Part shown: one piece after another, positions 11,669 to 23,385 of the stretch
Layout: each line of letters begins with the position of its first letter
Numbering within the stretch: position 1 is the first letter of the stretch
Source: Plantago ovata
Taxonomy: Eukaryota > Streptophyta > Magnoliopsida > Lamiales > Plantaginaceae
NCBI GenBank assembly: GCA_028274465.1
Contig: CM051456.1
Location: forward strand, 10,381,745-10,445,744
Length of the DNA stretch: 64,000 bases
Reading direction: 5' to 3'
The notes under the pieces: generated by a model
What the model was told of the DNA's origin: nothing
The model's input: the letters and a program-made list of their open reading frames with translations, nothing else
Databases searched by the model: none
Made by a program: the position numbers and the translations under genes

Positions 11669-11817
11669 ATAAATCATGGATTTTTGGAGACGCGCAAGCG
11701 AGTAAATAGACAACACAACGGAGCTTACTTCCAGGGCTGCGCATTGCATGTCACATTGGTTTGACGTATTTTTTAACAATTAAGTATCGCAATATTAGAA
11801 TTAATTAGTTATGTCAC
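11669..11817 (+). repeat. Tandem segment, unit B tail piece
   Basis: Contains gagtaaatagacaacacaac, ggctgcgcattgcatgtcac and agaattaattagttatg. It matches 9505-9603 and 14490-14600. It is the continuation of unit B after the interruption, cut short before the motifs that follow in units A and C. Confidence 0.7.
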
Positions 11818-11873
11818 ATTTGGTTTAACGCTTTAATAGAATTAACAATTCGGCGGCGGAGGATGATAAGGGT

Positions 11874-13713
11874 AAATTGCACTTTTAGTTCCCATGTCTT
11901 GGTCCATCACGGTTTTGGTCCACTAGTTAGAGAATTTTGCGAATTGCATCCCCGAACTGGTACAGAGCGGCGTATAAACGTCTAAAGTTGACTAATTCGA
12001 CCGTATACTTCCTAGTTCGCCCATCCAGTCACCATCTCCTTCTCCACATGTACAATAGTCACCAAACATGCCATCGTCTTCCCCAAATCGACATTCTCCT
12101 CTACAAAGAAAACTTCATGTAACAGTGGATCCTCTGCTTGGACACAAGATAACATAACCAAAATCAATTAGAAAGAAACACGTTTCTGTAAAGGCATTAG
12201 ATTTTGTCATCCATAGACTTAAATTTTCAATGGAGGAAATTTATGCGCTTTTGATCAGAATTCATCTCCCAACATCATCTGTACTAATGGTGAGTCACGA
12301 TTTCAACCCTTCACGTCCTAAAGCTATTTCTCTAAGTGCAAACCATTGTTATTCATTAGGTGAAGAAATATCTTTGATTAAGAGAGAATAATTGAAGAAG
12401 TGATTATGGCCGTTGCCGAGGTAATTGGTGGTGTAAAGAGAGGTTGGGGATAAGAATTGAAGTATTGATGGTGATGGAGTAAAATGGACACTATATGATA
12501 AGGCTATTGATAATGTCAGAGTAGTTTTGTTACTGTCAGAGCACTTTTTCTTTATTTTGGGCAAGTATATTAATAAATTTATATTCTACTTATCATTTCT
12601 TAATTACCATCTCTAAAGTAGATAAATTAGGTAAGTCTTTAACAAATAGTCCGACCAAATTAGATGAAAGTTCAACAAGTAAATTTCACTTGCAACATGT
12701 AAACTTAATTTCAATTCAACCCCTGAAAACTTTGAAAATATTTTTTATACTACTAGTATTTGTTAAACTCTATATTCTCCTATCAAAGTATTTCATAACT
12801 TTATGGATAATTTCACAGCTCTCATTGTTACAATAAACTCTATTGACAACAAATTTCAATTATTTTGCCTCTTTAACAAGTCATATGCAATATTTATTTT
12901 AAAGACCGTTACACTACAAATTAATTAACTACAAATCATATTAAATTTTCTAAATATTTATAGTATTATTGAATTATGATAATTATTTTTAATTATTTTT
13001 TGGTAATAGTTTTGGTATCAATTTATGGCCAAAGGGAGATAATTACGACGAATAAATTAAAATAAAGTAGGTAATTAACTTGTGAAGGAATACATGATAT
13101 ACTTGAGGAGTTAATTTATTTAAATATTATGCATTTAACGACGGACTTTAACATTTTGCATGGTCAATCTAATGTTTTGGTTGAAGAGATGATTATTAAT
13201 TTGAGAATTGAAAAGTAAATGTCCTTTTATGTTATTTGGAGATTGATATTTATAGAATGAAAATTATGAGAAAATTTTATTAATGAACTTGCCAAACTAT
13301 ATTAGATTTTGCTCTGGCAGTATCAATAGCCTTATGATAAACACCCCAACAATGACACAAAATACAATATTTGGAGAAGAAGATGCAGAATTGTGATTTT
13401 TTGATTTGGGGCTAGCTAGGTTTAGGGTTTATGTTATAAGGATGTTGATTTTAATTTGGGAGCGAATTATGTCAATACACATCCCCCAATTCGCATGTTT
13501 TAGTCCGTTTCTTAGTTCGTCTCAGTTTGGTTCGCCACATCACTCACCAGATCGACGCCACATAGGCTGGGAGGACCAAAATCGCGGGTAGATCGGCTTA
13601 ATTCATATACGTAGCGAAATTAGAGGACCGTATCTCATTTTTAGATCGAGGACAATATCCGCGATGGACCAAGACATGGGGGCCAAAAGTGCAAATTTCC
13701 CATGATGATGATG
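11874..13713. mobile_element. TIR element of about 1.8 kb beside chromodomain copy C (MULE-like)
   Basis: The left end gggtaaattgcacttttag...cccatgtcttggtccatc recurs in inverted orientation at the right end (gatggaccaagacatggg...aaaagtgcaaatttccc), giving arms of about 43 bases. The inside is AT-rich with no recognisable transposase, so it is nonautonomous. The flanks are a ggcggcggaggatgat stretch on the left and a gat-repeat/ggt-repeat stretch on the right. These read like the two halves of an acidic/glycine-rich coding region in front of the chromodomain. The simple repeats prevent a firm target-site duplication call. Confidence 0.6.
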
Positions 13714-14092
13714 ATGGTGGTGGTGGTAGCAACCGAGAGAGGAAAGCGAAAGGTTTATCTCTGCTGATCATGGTTTGGATGAGAGGAAAGAGATTCTAGT
13801 GCTCATGACAAGGAGAACGAACACCCAGATGATAAAGGAGGAAGGCCGCCAATTCTGGGTGAAGGCTTCTATGAAATTGAGGATGTTAGGGGAAAGCGTA
13901 TACGAAGGGGTAAAAGGCAGTATCTCATAAAATGTCTAGATTGGCCGGAGGAGGAGAATACGTGGGAGCCTTATGAGAATTTGCAACAAGTTGCCGATGT
14001 GATTGAGAAATATCAACAGAGCCTCAAAGCATGCGTAAGAAGAAACACAAGGTTAGCATCAATGTTGGGAGGACTGACGAGATACCCAAGCA
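13714..14092 (+). pseudogene. LHP1-like chromodomain fragment, copy C
   Basis: A + strand frame from 13783 to the stop near 14092 encodes [17 protein letters not shown], then [40 protein letters not shown] and [17 protein letters not shown]. This is a complete chromodomain in LHP1 order: acidic lead, then GFYEIE, then [10 protein letters not shown], then the helix. One expected tryptophan (KWRGWP in family members) is Cys-Leu. The frame is closed upstream by TGA at 13780, the gat/ggt repeats before it are in another frame, and a TIR element lies immediately upstream. No start codon or rest of the gene is present, so it is a truncated pseudogene. It gives the ancestral orientation against which the scrambled copy can be read. 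Confidence 0.72.
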
Positions 14093-15376
14093 ATTGAATT
14101 GAATGAAAACCGAATATAGTCATTTATACTAATCGAGTTACGTACGTAACGCGCGCGCTCTTGCACTTGGTTCCGGTTCTCTATATGGTTCACACTCTAG
14201 TTCTCCATTTTGAGATAATCGAATAGATGAAGGTGAATGTGGAAATAAATTAACCGAAAGCTATTTTCCCACACTCTGGTTCTCCCAAAGTCACGTTCGA
14301 TCCGGGCCCTATATATCTAGAGAATTGGAGAATGAATCTTTTATTTGGTACATATTAGAGAATAGCGAATCAAGTTTAATAAATGAACGAATCACGTTTC
14401 AAAATTTAGTGAATCGTATTCTAAAAATCAACAAATCGAAAGTATTTGATTGGATAAATTAAATCATGAATTTTTGGAGATGCAAAAGGGAGTAAATAGA
14501 CAACACAACAGAGTTTACTGCCAGGACTGCGCATTGCATGTCACACTGATTTAACGTTTTTTTAACTAGTACTATCGCAGTAGAATTAATTAAGTTATGC
14601 GCAAACACATGATCACCTGGAGACATGTTCACAAGGGTGTATATATTAACGCAAATTTAAATTCTTGAGTTGCAGCAAATAAAGTTCTCCAAGTTGAAGA
14701 ACAATGTGTAGTTATAAGCTTTTTAAGTTTAAGGGTATCCTGAAAGTGTGAATGACATATAATATAATATAATATGAATTTCTCTTATATATAGTAGTCT
14801 AACAAAAACAAAAAGTCTCGATCCGCTCATGATCGATTTTAATTAAAAAAAAATAAAACCTTTATTTATTGTTGATGTTAATTAAAACTCAAATGGAATA
14901 TCGAAATAAATAAGTTGAAGAACTAAAATTCAAAAATACGTTGGAAAAACCATTACCAAATTAATTGTGTTTGGGTAACCACAAGAATTAGTAAAGCATC
15001 TGATTTTCAACATGGTTGTCCTTGGTTGTGTGATAACATTCTGACCTGCATAAAATGAATGGTTTGATGACAACGAAAGACAATGAATTAGTGATAAATC
15101 ATTTAAGTGAGCCTACATATTTGAAAGAATAACTCGGTTACAAGTAAACTCACCGATGAAGATCGAAATTGATTGATGCTCAAACTCAGTCATATTTTAC
15201 CTTGTAGATATTAGTAGAAAACAAAGAATGATAGTGATCGAGTAAGAAAGTGAATATATATAATTTGGAATTTTGCATGTTTTCACAAAAGATTTACCGA
15301 ATTAACTAAATTAATAGATTAAGAAAACACATTTTTGTTTTGCTTTTTACATATGAGTTGATTCATTTATAAATAT
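14093..15376 (+). repeat. Tandem segment, unit C (non-coding body)
   Basis: Close copy of 8930-10380: the same order of landmarks (tatagtcatttatactaatc, gcgcattgcatgtcacac, gttgcagcaaataaagttct, gttgtccttggttgtgtgat, cacatttttgttttgc). Differences are scattered substitutions and small indels. It ends about 175 bases before the tRNA gene. Confidence 0.75.
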
Positions 15377-15552
15377 TTGTAGGATTATTATTTGTAAAAA
15401 GGTAAAGTCATAATCCTGCAAAAAATTGCATAGGGAATTTTGTACGAAATTTTACACTATAGGGAGCAAAGAGCAACCTTGCAAGTTAAGGGTAAAATCT
15501 TTTCTTCAAAAGTATTGATCAAATACAAAAAAAGAGTGAAACCAAACAATAA

Positions 15553-15639
15553 CCGACCTTAGCTCAGTTGGTAGAGCGGAGGACTGTAGTGTGTTTCACG
15601 GAAATCCTTAGGTCACTGGTTCGAATCCGGTAGGTCGGA
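15553..15639 (+). tRNA. tRNA-Tyr (GUA) with a 14-nt intron
   Basis: Cloverleaf fits by eye: acceptor CCGACCT/AGGTCGG, D-arm GCTC...GAGC with AGTTGGTA loop, anticodon arm GAGGA-CTGTAGA-TCCTT once the intron is removed, T-arm ACTGG-TTCGAAT-CCGGT, discriminator A. The anticodon GTA is at 15586-15588. The intron at 15590-15603 follows the base 3' of the anticodon, as in other plant tRNA-Tyr genes. The A box (agctcagttgg) and B box (ggttcgaatcc) are intact and a T run follows at 15640. It should be functional. Confidence 0.95.
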
Positions 15640-15989
15640 TTTTTTATCCAATTATTCCTTTTCTCGTTTTTCCTTCTGGAGGGGACTTGATTTTGTTGTT
15701 TCAATATGCGTACACATACGCCGTCACTTGTATTGAGTAAGTAATCCATATAAGTAACTCATTCCCTAATCCTTGGGGACTCAAGTCAACCAACACTTTT
15801 TGGTAAACATGCTCTAGTGCATGACTTTAAAAGATGATAAGGAATAATACATTAGAGGTCAAAATATACTACATACCGTCAAATTAACTTAAAGCTAAAT
15901 TATGTTTACTTCAAGTTAAACGTAGCAATCTATAAGTGATGATGGCTTAATTATCCCATTAACCCCAAACTTGATAGGAGATCGATAAG

Positions 15990-17827
15990 ATGGAAAGTAG
16001 GCTTGTGTTAGTTCTTGTTTTGGTGCACATTCTTCTTTCATCATGTCTTTGGACATTAGATGCAGAAGAATATGATAATATGCCAAGAATTGCTAGGAAC
16101 AGGCTGAGTACTTGCAATATCTACAAGGGGACGTGGGTGTACGACGAATCTTACCCTCTCTACAATTCAAGCAGATGTCAACCTCTGATTCGAGCACGAT
16201 TTGATTGTTTGAGATTTAGGCGTCCGGATCACGAATACCTTAAGTATAGGTGGCAACCTAATGGCTGCAACTTACCAAGGTGCGTTTTTCCCAACCCCAC
16301 CTCATGTGTATATATAGTTGGGGAGCGCTTTGCCCCAACAAGATCGAGTTTGCCCTTTGGCCTTTCTTTCTTTTCTACTTAGACTTCATGTATAGTACTT
16401 TTAGTCTTCTCATTTGCCTCTTTTGGATAATTAATTTGTTTTAGCCATGTGAATTGTACATTTGATTTTTTTACGTTTCTATCAAGCGTTTTGGTGTTTC
16501 TAATTTGCCTCTTTTCGAATTTTAATGAATTCGTTCCACAGATTCGACGGATTAGATCTTTTGAGGAGAATGAGAGGGAAGAAGATGATGTTCATTGGTG
16601 ACTCATTAACTCTCAACCATTGGCAGTCCCTGGTCTGCCTTCTATACGGAGCTGTAGGGGGATCAAACATCACACGCTACACAAACGGCTCTAGTTATAT
16701 CATCACTTACAAGGTTAATTTGCATGATCAATGATTCACCCATCTAAATACATCAACAACTTTGTAAAAGAATAATGTTGTGACCTTGCATGAACATTCA
16801 TTATATATCTTCTAAAGTATTGATATGTAAAATTTTCTACAAAAGAAAAAAGAAAGTTTCGATACATATAAAAAACATGTATTGTCATGATTGAGTCAAA
16901 TTCGACAAAAAATGGTATTTTTAATTGGGGTTATTATTTGTCCCGTATTAATTCTAAAATGCTTTCTTATATATAGTTTCATTTTGTGCTTCGAAAAACC
17001 ACATAACTAATTTGTATTTTGCAGGACTACGAATTTTCTTTGATGTTCTGGAATTCACATTACCTAGTAGACATTGAAGAAGAACATATCGGACGAGTGT
17101 TGAAACTCAACTCGATCAAAAGTGGAGAGGCATGGAAGCAAATTGATGTCCTGGTTTTCAACACCTGTCATTGGTGGAACCGCAGAGGAACTTCACAACC
17201 GTATGACTCGATCAAATACTAACCTTTAATTCCATGATTAGAGAACTTGGTTTTGGAACAAAAAACGTGACAATTGGTTCGATTTTGGCAGGTGGGATTA
17301 TATTGAAGACAATGGTGAGATACTCAAGGACATGAATCGTATGACTGCATTTCAAAAAGCTCTTCAAACTTGGGTGAAATGGATTGAATCGGACATTGAT
17401 CCTTCGAAAACAAGAGTTTTCTTTCAAGGAATATCTCCATTTCATTACAAGTAAGTTTATAAAGAAAAAACAAATGTTTCAGAATTGATCGAATTAAACA
17501 ACTTCTTGATCGAATTTCAGGGGTGTGGAGTGGAACGAGCCGGGGGTAAGGAATTGCTCGAAAGAAACAACACCTTTCAATGGAACAAGTTACCCGGGTG
17601 GAGAGCCATTAGAAGTTAAAGTGTTGAAACAAGTTTTAAGTAGCAACCTTACATCGAAGCCTATTGTACATCTTGACATTACAAATCTCACCCAATTCAG
17701 AAAGGACGGGCATCCTAGCATGTATAATGGTTACAATGTGTTGGATTGCACCCACTGGTGCGTCGCAGGTGTGCCCGATACATGGAATCAGATATTGTAC
17801 ACGGAGTTGGTTCGTATAAGTCTATAG
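15990..17827 (+). CDS. Trichome birefringence-like (PMR5/TBL) O-acetyltransferase, array copy 1
   Basis: Five exons: 15990-16279, 16542-16713, 17025-17200, 17292-17450 and 17521-17827, giving 367 residues. A hydrophobic signal segment (residues 4-23) is followed by the PMR5N region [20 protein letters not shown]...DCLRF...[12 protein letters not shown]. Next come the GDS esterase motif [15 protein letters not shown] and, near the end, the DxxH motif [18 protein letters not shown] proteins are Golgi enzymes that O-acetylate cell-wall polysaccharides such as xylan, mannan or pectin. The short N-terminus and motif wording suggest the TBL38-43 clade; the substrate cannot be told. It is the most divergent of the four array members ([10 protein letters not shown] where the others have [10 protein letters not shown]). 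All key residues are present, so it is probably functional. Confidence 0.88.
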
Positions 17828-19300
17828 TCCCAGTACGGTACATATTGGACTATTGGCGTCTTGGACATTGTGGTCGAAAATTAGTCACATGAGTTAAGAG
17901 AATTGCTTTAGCTCCTTTCAGTTAAGAATCTGTTCATAAATAAAACATGCTTGTATAAGTGAACATAGATATCTATTACAAATTAAAATCACCCATGGAC
18001 TTATAAAAGAGGTCGATCCTTGTACAAGACACCACCATTATTAATTGATCGGACCCTTTGAATCGATCCGGTTACTCATGACATGGGCCACACATACATG
18101 TCTCACCGGTCCGGTATGATATTGTCCACTTGTGCTTGGACCCGCACGAATTTACTTGTGGAATTTATCAAAAGTCCGCATACCATATGAGACTAGTGAT
18201 TTACTTATACAACATCCATCACACCTACCTTTTCATAATTTACAACTTTTTTTTAACATTAAACGAAAAGTAATGGAAATTCAGCACCATTGACTATCAT
18301 TTATAATCCACACTTAAATTGAATTGGTGCCATATTTGTGTATAAATTTTGGTCACATACCAGGTCCTCCCTATAGGATTTTATGAATAATATGATCAGG
18401 GTGATCATATCACTTGGGTGGGAGTGATTAATGCAGTTTAGCGTTCATGTGTCATGGTCATATTGGCTGTCATCTTTCACCAATCAGTAGTATCTTTCAG
18501 TCGTCCAAGCCAATCGTACGTATAGAAGAAATGTTGACAATAACTTATCATAAAGTATTAATTATGGTCCAAACTCTAATTTTGATGTATAATTTCACGA
18601 GGGATCGGAATGGGATATGATAGCTAGCTCATAGCTAGCTGATTAGCTAGCTGTAGGATATTTTCGAATGTAATTTACGAAAAGAATTGTTTCTAAATTC
18701 ATGAACGTGCTATTTAGAATGTTATATACGTACTGAATTTTATTCCACTTTGTCCATCGGAACAAGCATGCATTATGCATATATATTCTCTGTCGACTTT
18801 CGTGTTTAAGTAAGGGAATGATTAAAGATAAGTAAATTATTATGGGTAATCATTGATGCATGATAAATTTATAACCCAGATTCCCAGAGTTTATACATGA
18901 GTGACAGTTGACCAGACATAGTACGTACTGGGACATGTTTCCCCATGTTACTTGGAGCCGGTGACTTGACAAAATATACACAAACATGCACAAATGTGAT
19001 CTGTTATATTTAAAACCAACATATGAGGTCATGTTCACTAATGAGGTGTTTTCTCATCTCTTATCCCTTGTGATTAATTAACATATATCACCGCCTTTGA
19101 ATTGTATAAATTTGAATTTAAATGAAAATTTTGAATTGAATTTAATGTTTTTCAGATGAAAAAAAAATCATAATCTAACACTTTAAGAATTGATTCACAC
19201 CTTTTATATATGATGTGTAGTTTGTATTAACAAAAATTCAAACCTAAATCTGAATGTGATTCAACTACTTCATATTGCTAAAGAATTTCAAACTCTGTTT
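17828..19300. other. TBL copy 1-2 spacer, proximal part
   Basis: No gene was recognised. An agctagct-rich patch lies near 18620-18650. The rest is AT-rich with only short chance frames. Confidence 0.45.
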
Positions 19301-19301
19301 C

Positions 19302-19697
19302 AAATTCATTCAAAATTTTGAACGGGATATGAAATGAACTCCCACGTCCCATAAAAAATGTTACATTTGGCGTTCTGATGTCGAGTTTAAATACAAATTT
19401 ATTTTAAATACGTTAGTTAAAATTTTAATAAAATTATATCATAAAAATATAATCCATGCTTTACTCAAATTTTAACCTGCATGAGGTATATAATCAAAGT
19501 TGACCTCAGAAAGTGAAATGACAATGAAATTTTTTAGTAAAGTATGGATTATATTTTTATGATATAATTTTATTGAAATTTTAACTGGTGTATTTTAAAA
19601 CAAATTTGTATTTAAACTCGACATCTAAACGTGAAATGTAACATTTTTCATAGGACGTGGGAGTACATTTCATATACCGTTCAAACTTTTGAATGAA
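19302..19697. mobile_element. MITE forming a long hairpin
   Basis: Two arms of about 165 bases (about 19302-19470 and 19530-19697) are near-perfect inverted copies. Examples are cccacgtcccataaaaaatg against catttttcataggacgtggg, and ttcaaaattttgaacgg against ccgttcaaacttttgaa, joined by about 60 bases. The inner ctcccacgtcccataaaaaa resembles Stowaway-type termini (ctccctccgtccca), although the arms continue outwards past it. No coding capacity. Confidence 0.72.
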
Positions 19698-19970
19698 GAC
19701 ATTAGTTTTTCATAATATAATTTTATTATATATTTTATCATTTGAGTTTAAAATTAATTTGTAGTCAAATTCGAAAGTCAATTGAAAATATCAAATCGAG
19801 TAAATTATAGTGTAAGAGAGGAAGTATATTAATCATCCGAGAGTAACATTAATTAATCCCATTTATTTATCAACATTTTTATAATCAATTAAAAAAGATT
19901 AATAAAGTCTGACTATCTTTTTGTTTTTCTTAAATTTTATAGTCCTACTTTCCTAGGATGGTGTATACAG

Positions 19971-19979
19971 TATATATAT
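19971..19979 (+). promoter_or_regulatory. TATA box of TBL copy 2
   Basis: tatatatat lies 68-76 bases before the ATG at 20047. It supports that ATG over the in-frame ATG at 19978, which would start at the TATA box itself. Confidence 0.55.
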
Positions 19980-20046
19980 GGAGTGCATGCCTTGTATTCT
20001 ACACACACAATTTTTTCTTCTGAGAACAAAGCATAAGAAACAAGTG

Positions 20047-21637
20047 ATGGAAAAAGTTATTAGAAACACTCTTGTCTTTGTTCTGTCTCTGTGTTCTATC
20101 ATTTCTCCATGTGTAAGCACCGGCACAGATAGACAACAAAGACCAAGATGCAATCTTTACCAAGGCACATGGGTGTTTGATAAAACATACCCTTTGTACA
20201 ACTCGTCGGGATGTCCTTACATTCGTAAGGAATTCGACTGCCAAAAGTACGGTCGACCTGATCAACAGTATCTAAAGTATAGATGGCAACCTTCCGGTTG
20301 TAACTTACCACGGTACGTATACATTTCATTTCTACTTAATTTTTATGCAGGTGTACGTGTTTTAAATTAAATGTTCGGAAAAAAATTGCAGATTTAATGG
20401 AGTAAATTTTTTGAGTAAAATGAAGGGAAAAAAGATAATGTTCGTTGGTGATTCAGTTAGTGAAAATACTTGGCAGTCATTATTGTGCCTTCTTCATGCT
20501 GCTGTTGGAGGAAAGAACGTAGTTAGAGTTGGAGGACAACCAATTTCTTCAGTTACATTTAAGGTACTTATATTAGTTTACATTTATTACATTTAGCATA
20601 GATTTCCTTGGTTGTTTTTTGTGTTTCAATTCAGTTCAAATCTTTTCCTCCGAAAATATAACATATATATATAACTGGCATCAATGTATCTAACAAATGT
20701 GGCAGGATTATGGAGTAACAATTTCAATGTACCTCACACATTTTTTAGTAGATACTCAATCAACAAAAATTGGTAGAGTTTTGAATCTTGATGCAACTAG
20801 AGGTGGAGGGAATATTTGGAAGCAACAAGATGTTTTGATCTTCAACTCTTGGCTCTGGTGGTACCGTGCAGATCCCAGAAAAGGGTATAATTAAGACACT
20901 TAATTATTAAAACACCAAACACGAATCCTTATATATCATTTTGTTTTTGTACACAATTAATTAGAAGTAAATTGTACTACTATTATTGAATTGCAGATGG
21001 GAATATATTGCAAATGAAGGCAAGATAGTTAAAGATATGGACCGTATGGTGGCGTATCGGAAAGCTCTTACAACTTGGACCAAATGGGTGAACACAAACG
21101 TCAATTATAACAAGACAAAAGTTTTCTTCCAAGGAATTTCTCCAATGCATTACCAGTAAGTGTCATTTCACCCCCGCAATGTTTCTCATATGTGCCATTT
21201 GGTCCTCCCTGCGTTTCGCTAATTTTTGCGAAATTATATATTTACCCCTGTTTGTCACCCCTAAACTTTTGCATACTTTATTTTTTCACTCAATGTACTC
21301 CGCATTTTCTAGCCCCAAATTTATAATTTATGGCTCTGCACCTGATTTCAGTGGCAAGGAGTGGAATGAACCAAGTGCAACAAATTGCGCCAGAGAAACG
21401 ACACCTTTCAATGGAACGATATATCCGGGTGGAGAACCATTGGCACTGAAAGTATTGAAACAAGTGTTGAGTACAGTCAAACAAGTGAAGTTGCTTGACA
21501 TCACGAGTCTCTCACAATTAAGAAAAGATGGGCATCCTAGCAGGTACAATGGCTTCCACGGAGTGGATTGCACCCATTGGTGTATCTCCGGTGTCACCGA
21601 CACATGGAACCAGCTCTTATCTGCACAACTAGTGTAA
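20047..21637 (+). CDS. Trichome birefringence-like (PMR5/TBL) O-acetyltransferase, array copy 2
   Basis: Five exons: 20047-20312, 20392-20563, 20706-20884, 20997-21155 and 21352-21637, giving 353 residues. I chose the start at 20047 because it puts the signal peptide ([20 protein letters not shown]) at the N-terminus and leaves room for the TATA box. The PMR5N region reads [20 protein letters not shown]...[12 protein letters not shown]. The catalytic motifs are [15 protein letters not shown] (GDS) and [15 protein letters not shown] (DxxH). The block between them ([18 protein letters not shown]) is conserved. It is probably a Golgi polysaccharide O-acetyltransferase. Intron phases match copies 1, 3 and 4, confirming tandem origin. 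No defect seen. Confidence 0.9.
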
Positions 21638-22079
21638 AGGAGACGCGAAAACTGATCAGTACTAGTTGATACAAATAAGTTTTCTCTAAGAAGATCATTT
21701 CTAGCTTGAGCCACTTTGGGGCTTAATTAGTTCATTAATTAGTTTGATATATACATTTCACATATATAGTCCAACCAAGTGTGTTCAATTTATTTGAATA
21801 GCTAGGTAAGGTTTAATTAGCTTTCATTATTATCATCTTTTGGGTGATCTGATCTTTGAAGATTTAGACATTTGTTTGTTGTGTCAGAATTATATCCTGG
21901 TGAGATTCATATTCTTATTATTTTGTTGATGTTGATAATACAACGAATTGAATATATAGAAATGTTCTTGTGCTTGTGAATCTATACGTAATTTTCTTGG
22001 GAGAAACATACATGATCTGTTTTCATGTCTAATTAATCAATTGGTTGGTTCGTCAAAATTGTCCTCCATATTAAGTTTT

Positions 22080-23385
22080 ATTTTATAGGGCTTATTCCAT
22101 AAACTTTCAAGCTAAATTTCACCCGACCAAACGGAATCGAGAACCGAATCAGAATCAAACCGAAACGTACGATTCTGATTCTAGAACTAGACCACCGATT
22201 CCGAAACTGTACTATTTTGGTTCCATCTCCAAATTTTGTGAACCGTAGAACCGGGAGAAATCAGGAACCGATTCCACAATTAAGAAAAATAAGAGGGATA
22301 ACGATGTATTGAGGTGCAACATGCAACGTTTGCATGCTTCAACATCGACGACTCTAATTTAGAGCCGTTGAAAACTCAACATCTTAATTAGAGAGGTTGT
22401 GACACAAACCACATATATTTTTTTCTTTTTTTCTTTTTCATAATTTGCACCTATTATTAAAGTAACATTTTTTTTTTAATCGGACAGTTTTCGATTCTAA
22501 ACAAGTACTGCCGGTTTCGGAACTGTCTATTTCGGTTCTGGTTCCACCATTTTCACTAAATGGAACCGTCCAGGTCTACCTCGGCCCATTAGAGGTCAGG
22601 GCGTTACAAATGGTATTAGAGCCGAACCAGGACAAAATACACAAAGGGGTGGACGGTTGGTCAGATAAGGCGTGACGATCATCGCGCAATTTAAGAGGTG
22701 ATGAATGTAATGCCCCAAAATAAGATACCTAAAAAGGATTGAGATCGGAACGCTATTCATTCCAACAAGGTGCAATTTTTTTTTTCGAGAATTCATATAA
22801 AAGAACTTCAGATCGAGTTAAGTGCGCTCTGCTGGAGCATGCAATTGGACGTTTTTTTTTCATAGTTCTAACCTATTATTAAAGTAATAATTTTTTTTAG
22901 AACCGGACGGTTTTCGATTCTAAACAAGCACTGCCTATTTAGCTTCTGGTTCCACCATTTTCACTAAATGAAACCGTCCAGGTCTACCTCGGCCCATTAG
23001 TGGCCATGGATTTATAAATGGTATTAGAGACGAACCAGCCCAAAATACACAAGGGGTGGACGGTAGGTCGGATAAGGCGTGACGATCATCGCGCAATTTA
23101 AGAGGTGGTGAATGTAATGTCCCAAAATCATATACCTTAAAAGGATTGAGGATCAGAATGCTATTCATCCCAACAAGGTGCACCTTTCTTTTCGAGAATT
23201 CATATAAAAAAACTTTAGAGTTAAGGTTGGAGCATGCAATTGTAGGATAGAGGTCCTATTGAGAATTTCTCTGTGTTGGTACGTGGGCCGGTCCATCATA
23301 TCATCCTAGAGAGTGGTCCAGGAGTAAACGCGTCGGCCCAAAGGGTCGGACCGTCATCAAATTAGTAGTTGAGGGTTACAGGTTA
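22080..23385. mobile_element. Tandem TRIM-like LTR array (degenerate)
   Basis: Two adjacent copies of about 400 bases (about 22438-22855 and 22859-23250) share cattttcactaaatg, aggtctacctcggcccatta, gataaggcgtgacgatcatc and gagaattcatataaaa. Each contains tggtattagag, close to the tRNA-Met primer-binding site tggtatcagag (22611 and 23018), and about 95 bases later tgtaatgycccaaaat (about 22707 and 23113), a typical LTR start. The order LTR-short internal-LTR-short internal-LTR fits a tandem terminal-repeat retrotransposon in miniature with no coding region. The left part (22130-22280) is rich in gaaccg/cggttc words and may be a separate repeat. Confidence 0.5.

Noticed and set aside
13406..13591. 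61-codon + strand open frame
   Set aside because: It lies inside the TIR element near its right arm, with no similarity to a known protein.
15564..15749. Minus-strand open frame with a YRIRTSDLRI phrase
   Set aside because: It is the antisense of the tRNA-Tyr gene, a well-known source of false proteins.
19978..20046. Upstream in-frame ATG of TBL copy 2 adding 23 residues
   Set aside because: That ATG coincides with the TATA box, and the added residues would bury the signal peptide; 20047 is the better start.
21328..21714. 128-codon minus-strand open frame (and the similar one at 29628-30029)
   Set aside because: Both are antisense shadows of TBL exon 5 in copies 2 and 4.
22596..23183. Two minus-strand open frames with related sequence (MNSRKKKLHLVGMNS and MHLVGMNS types)
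   Set aside because: They fall in the two copies of the TRIM-like repeat and are similar only because the repeat is duplicated; no protein family seen.
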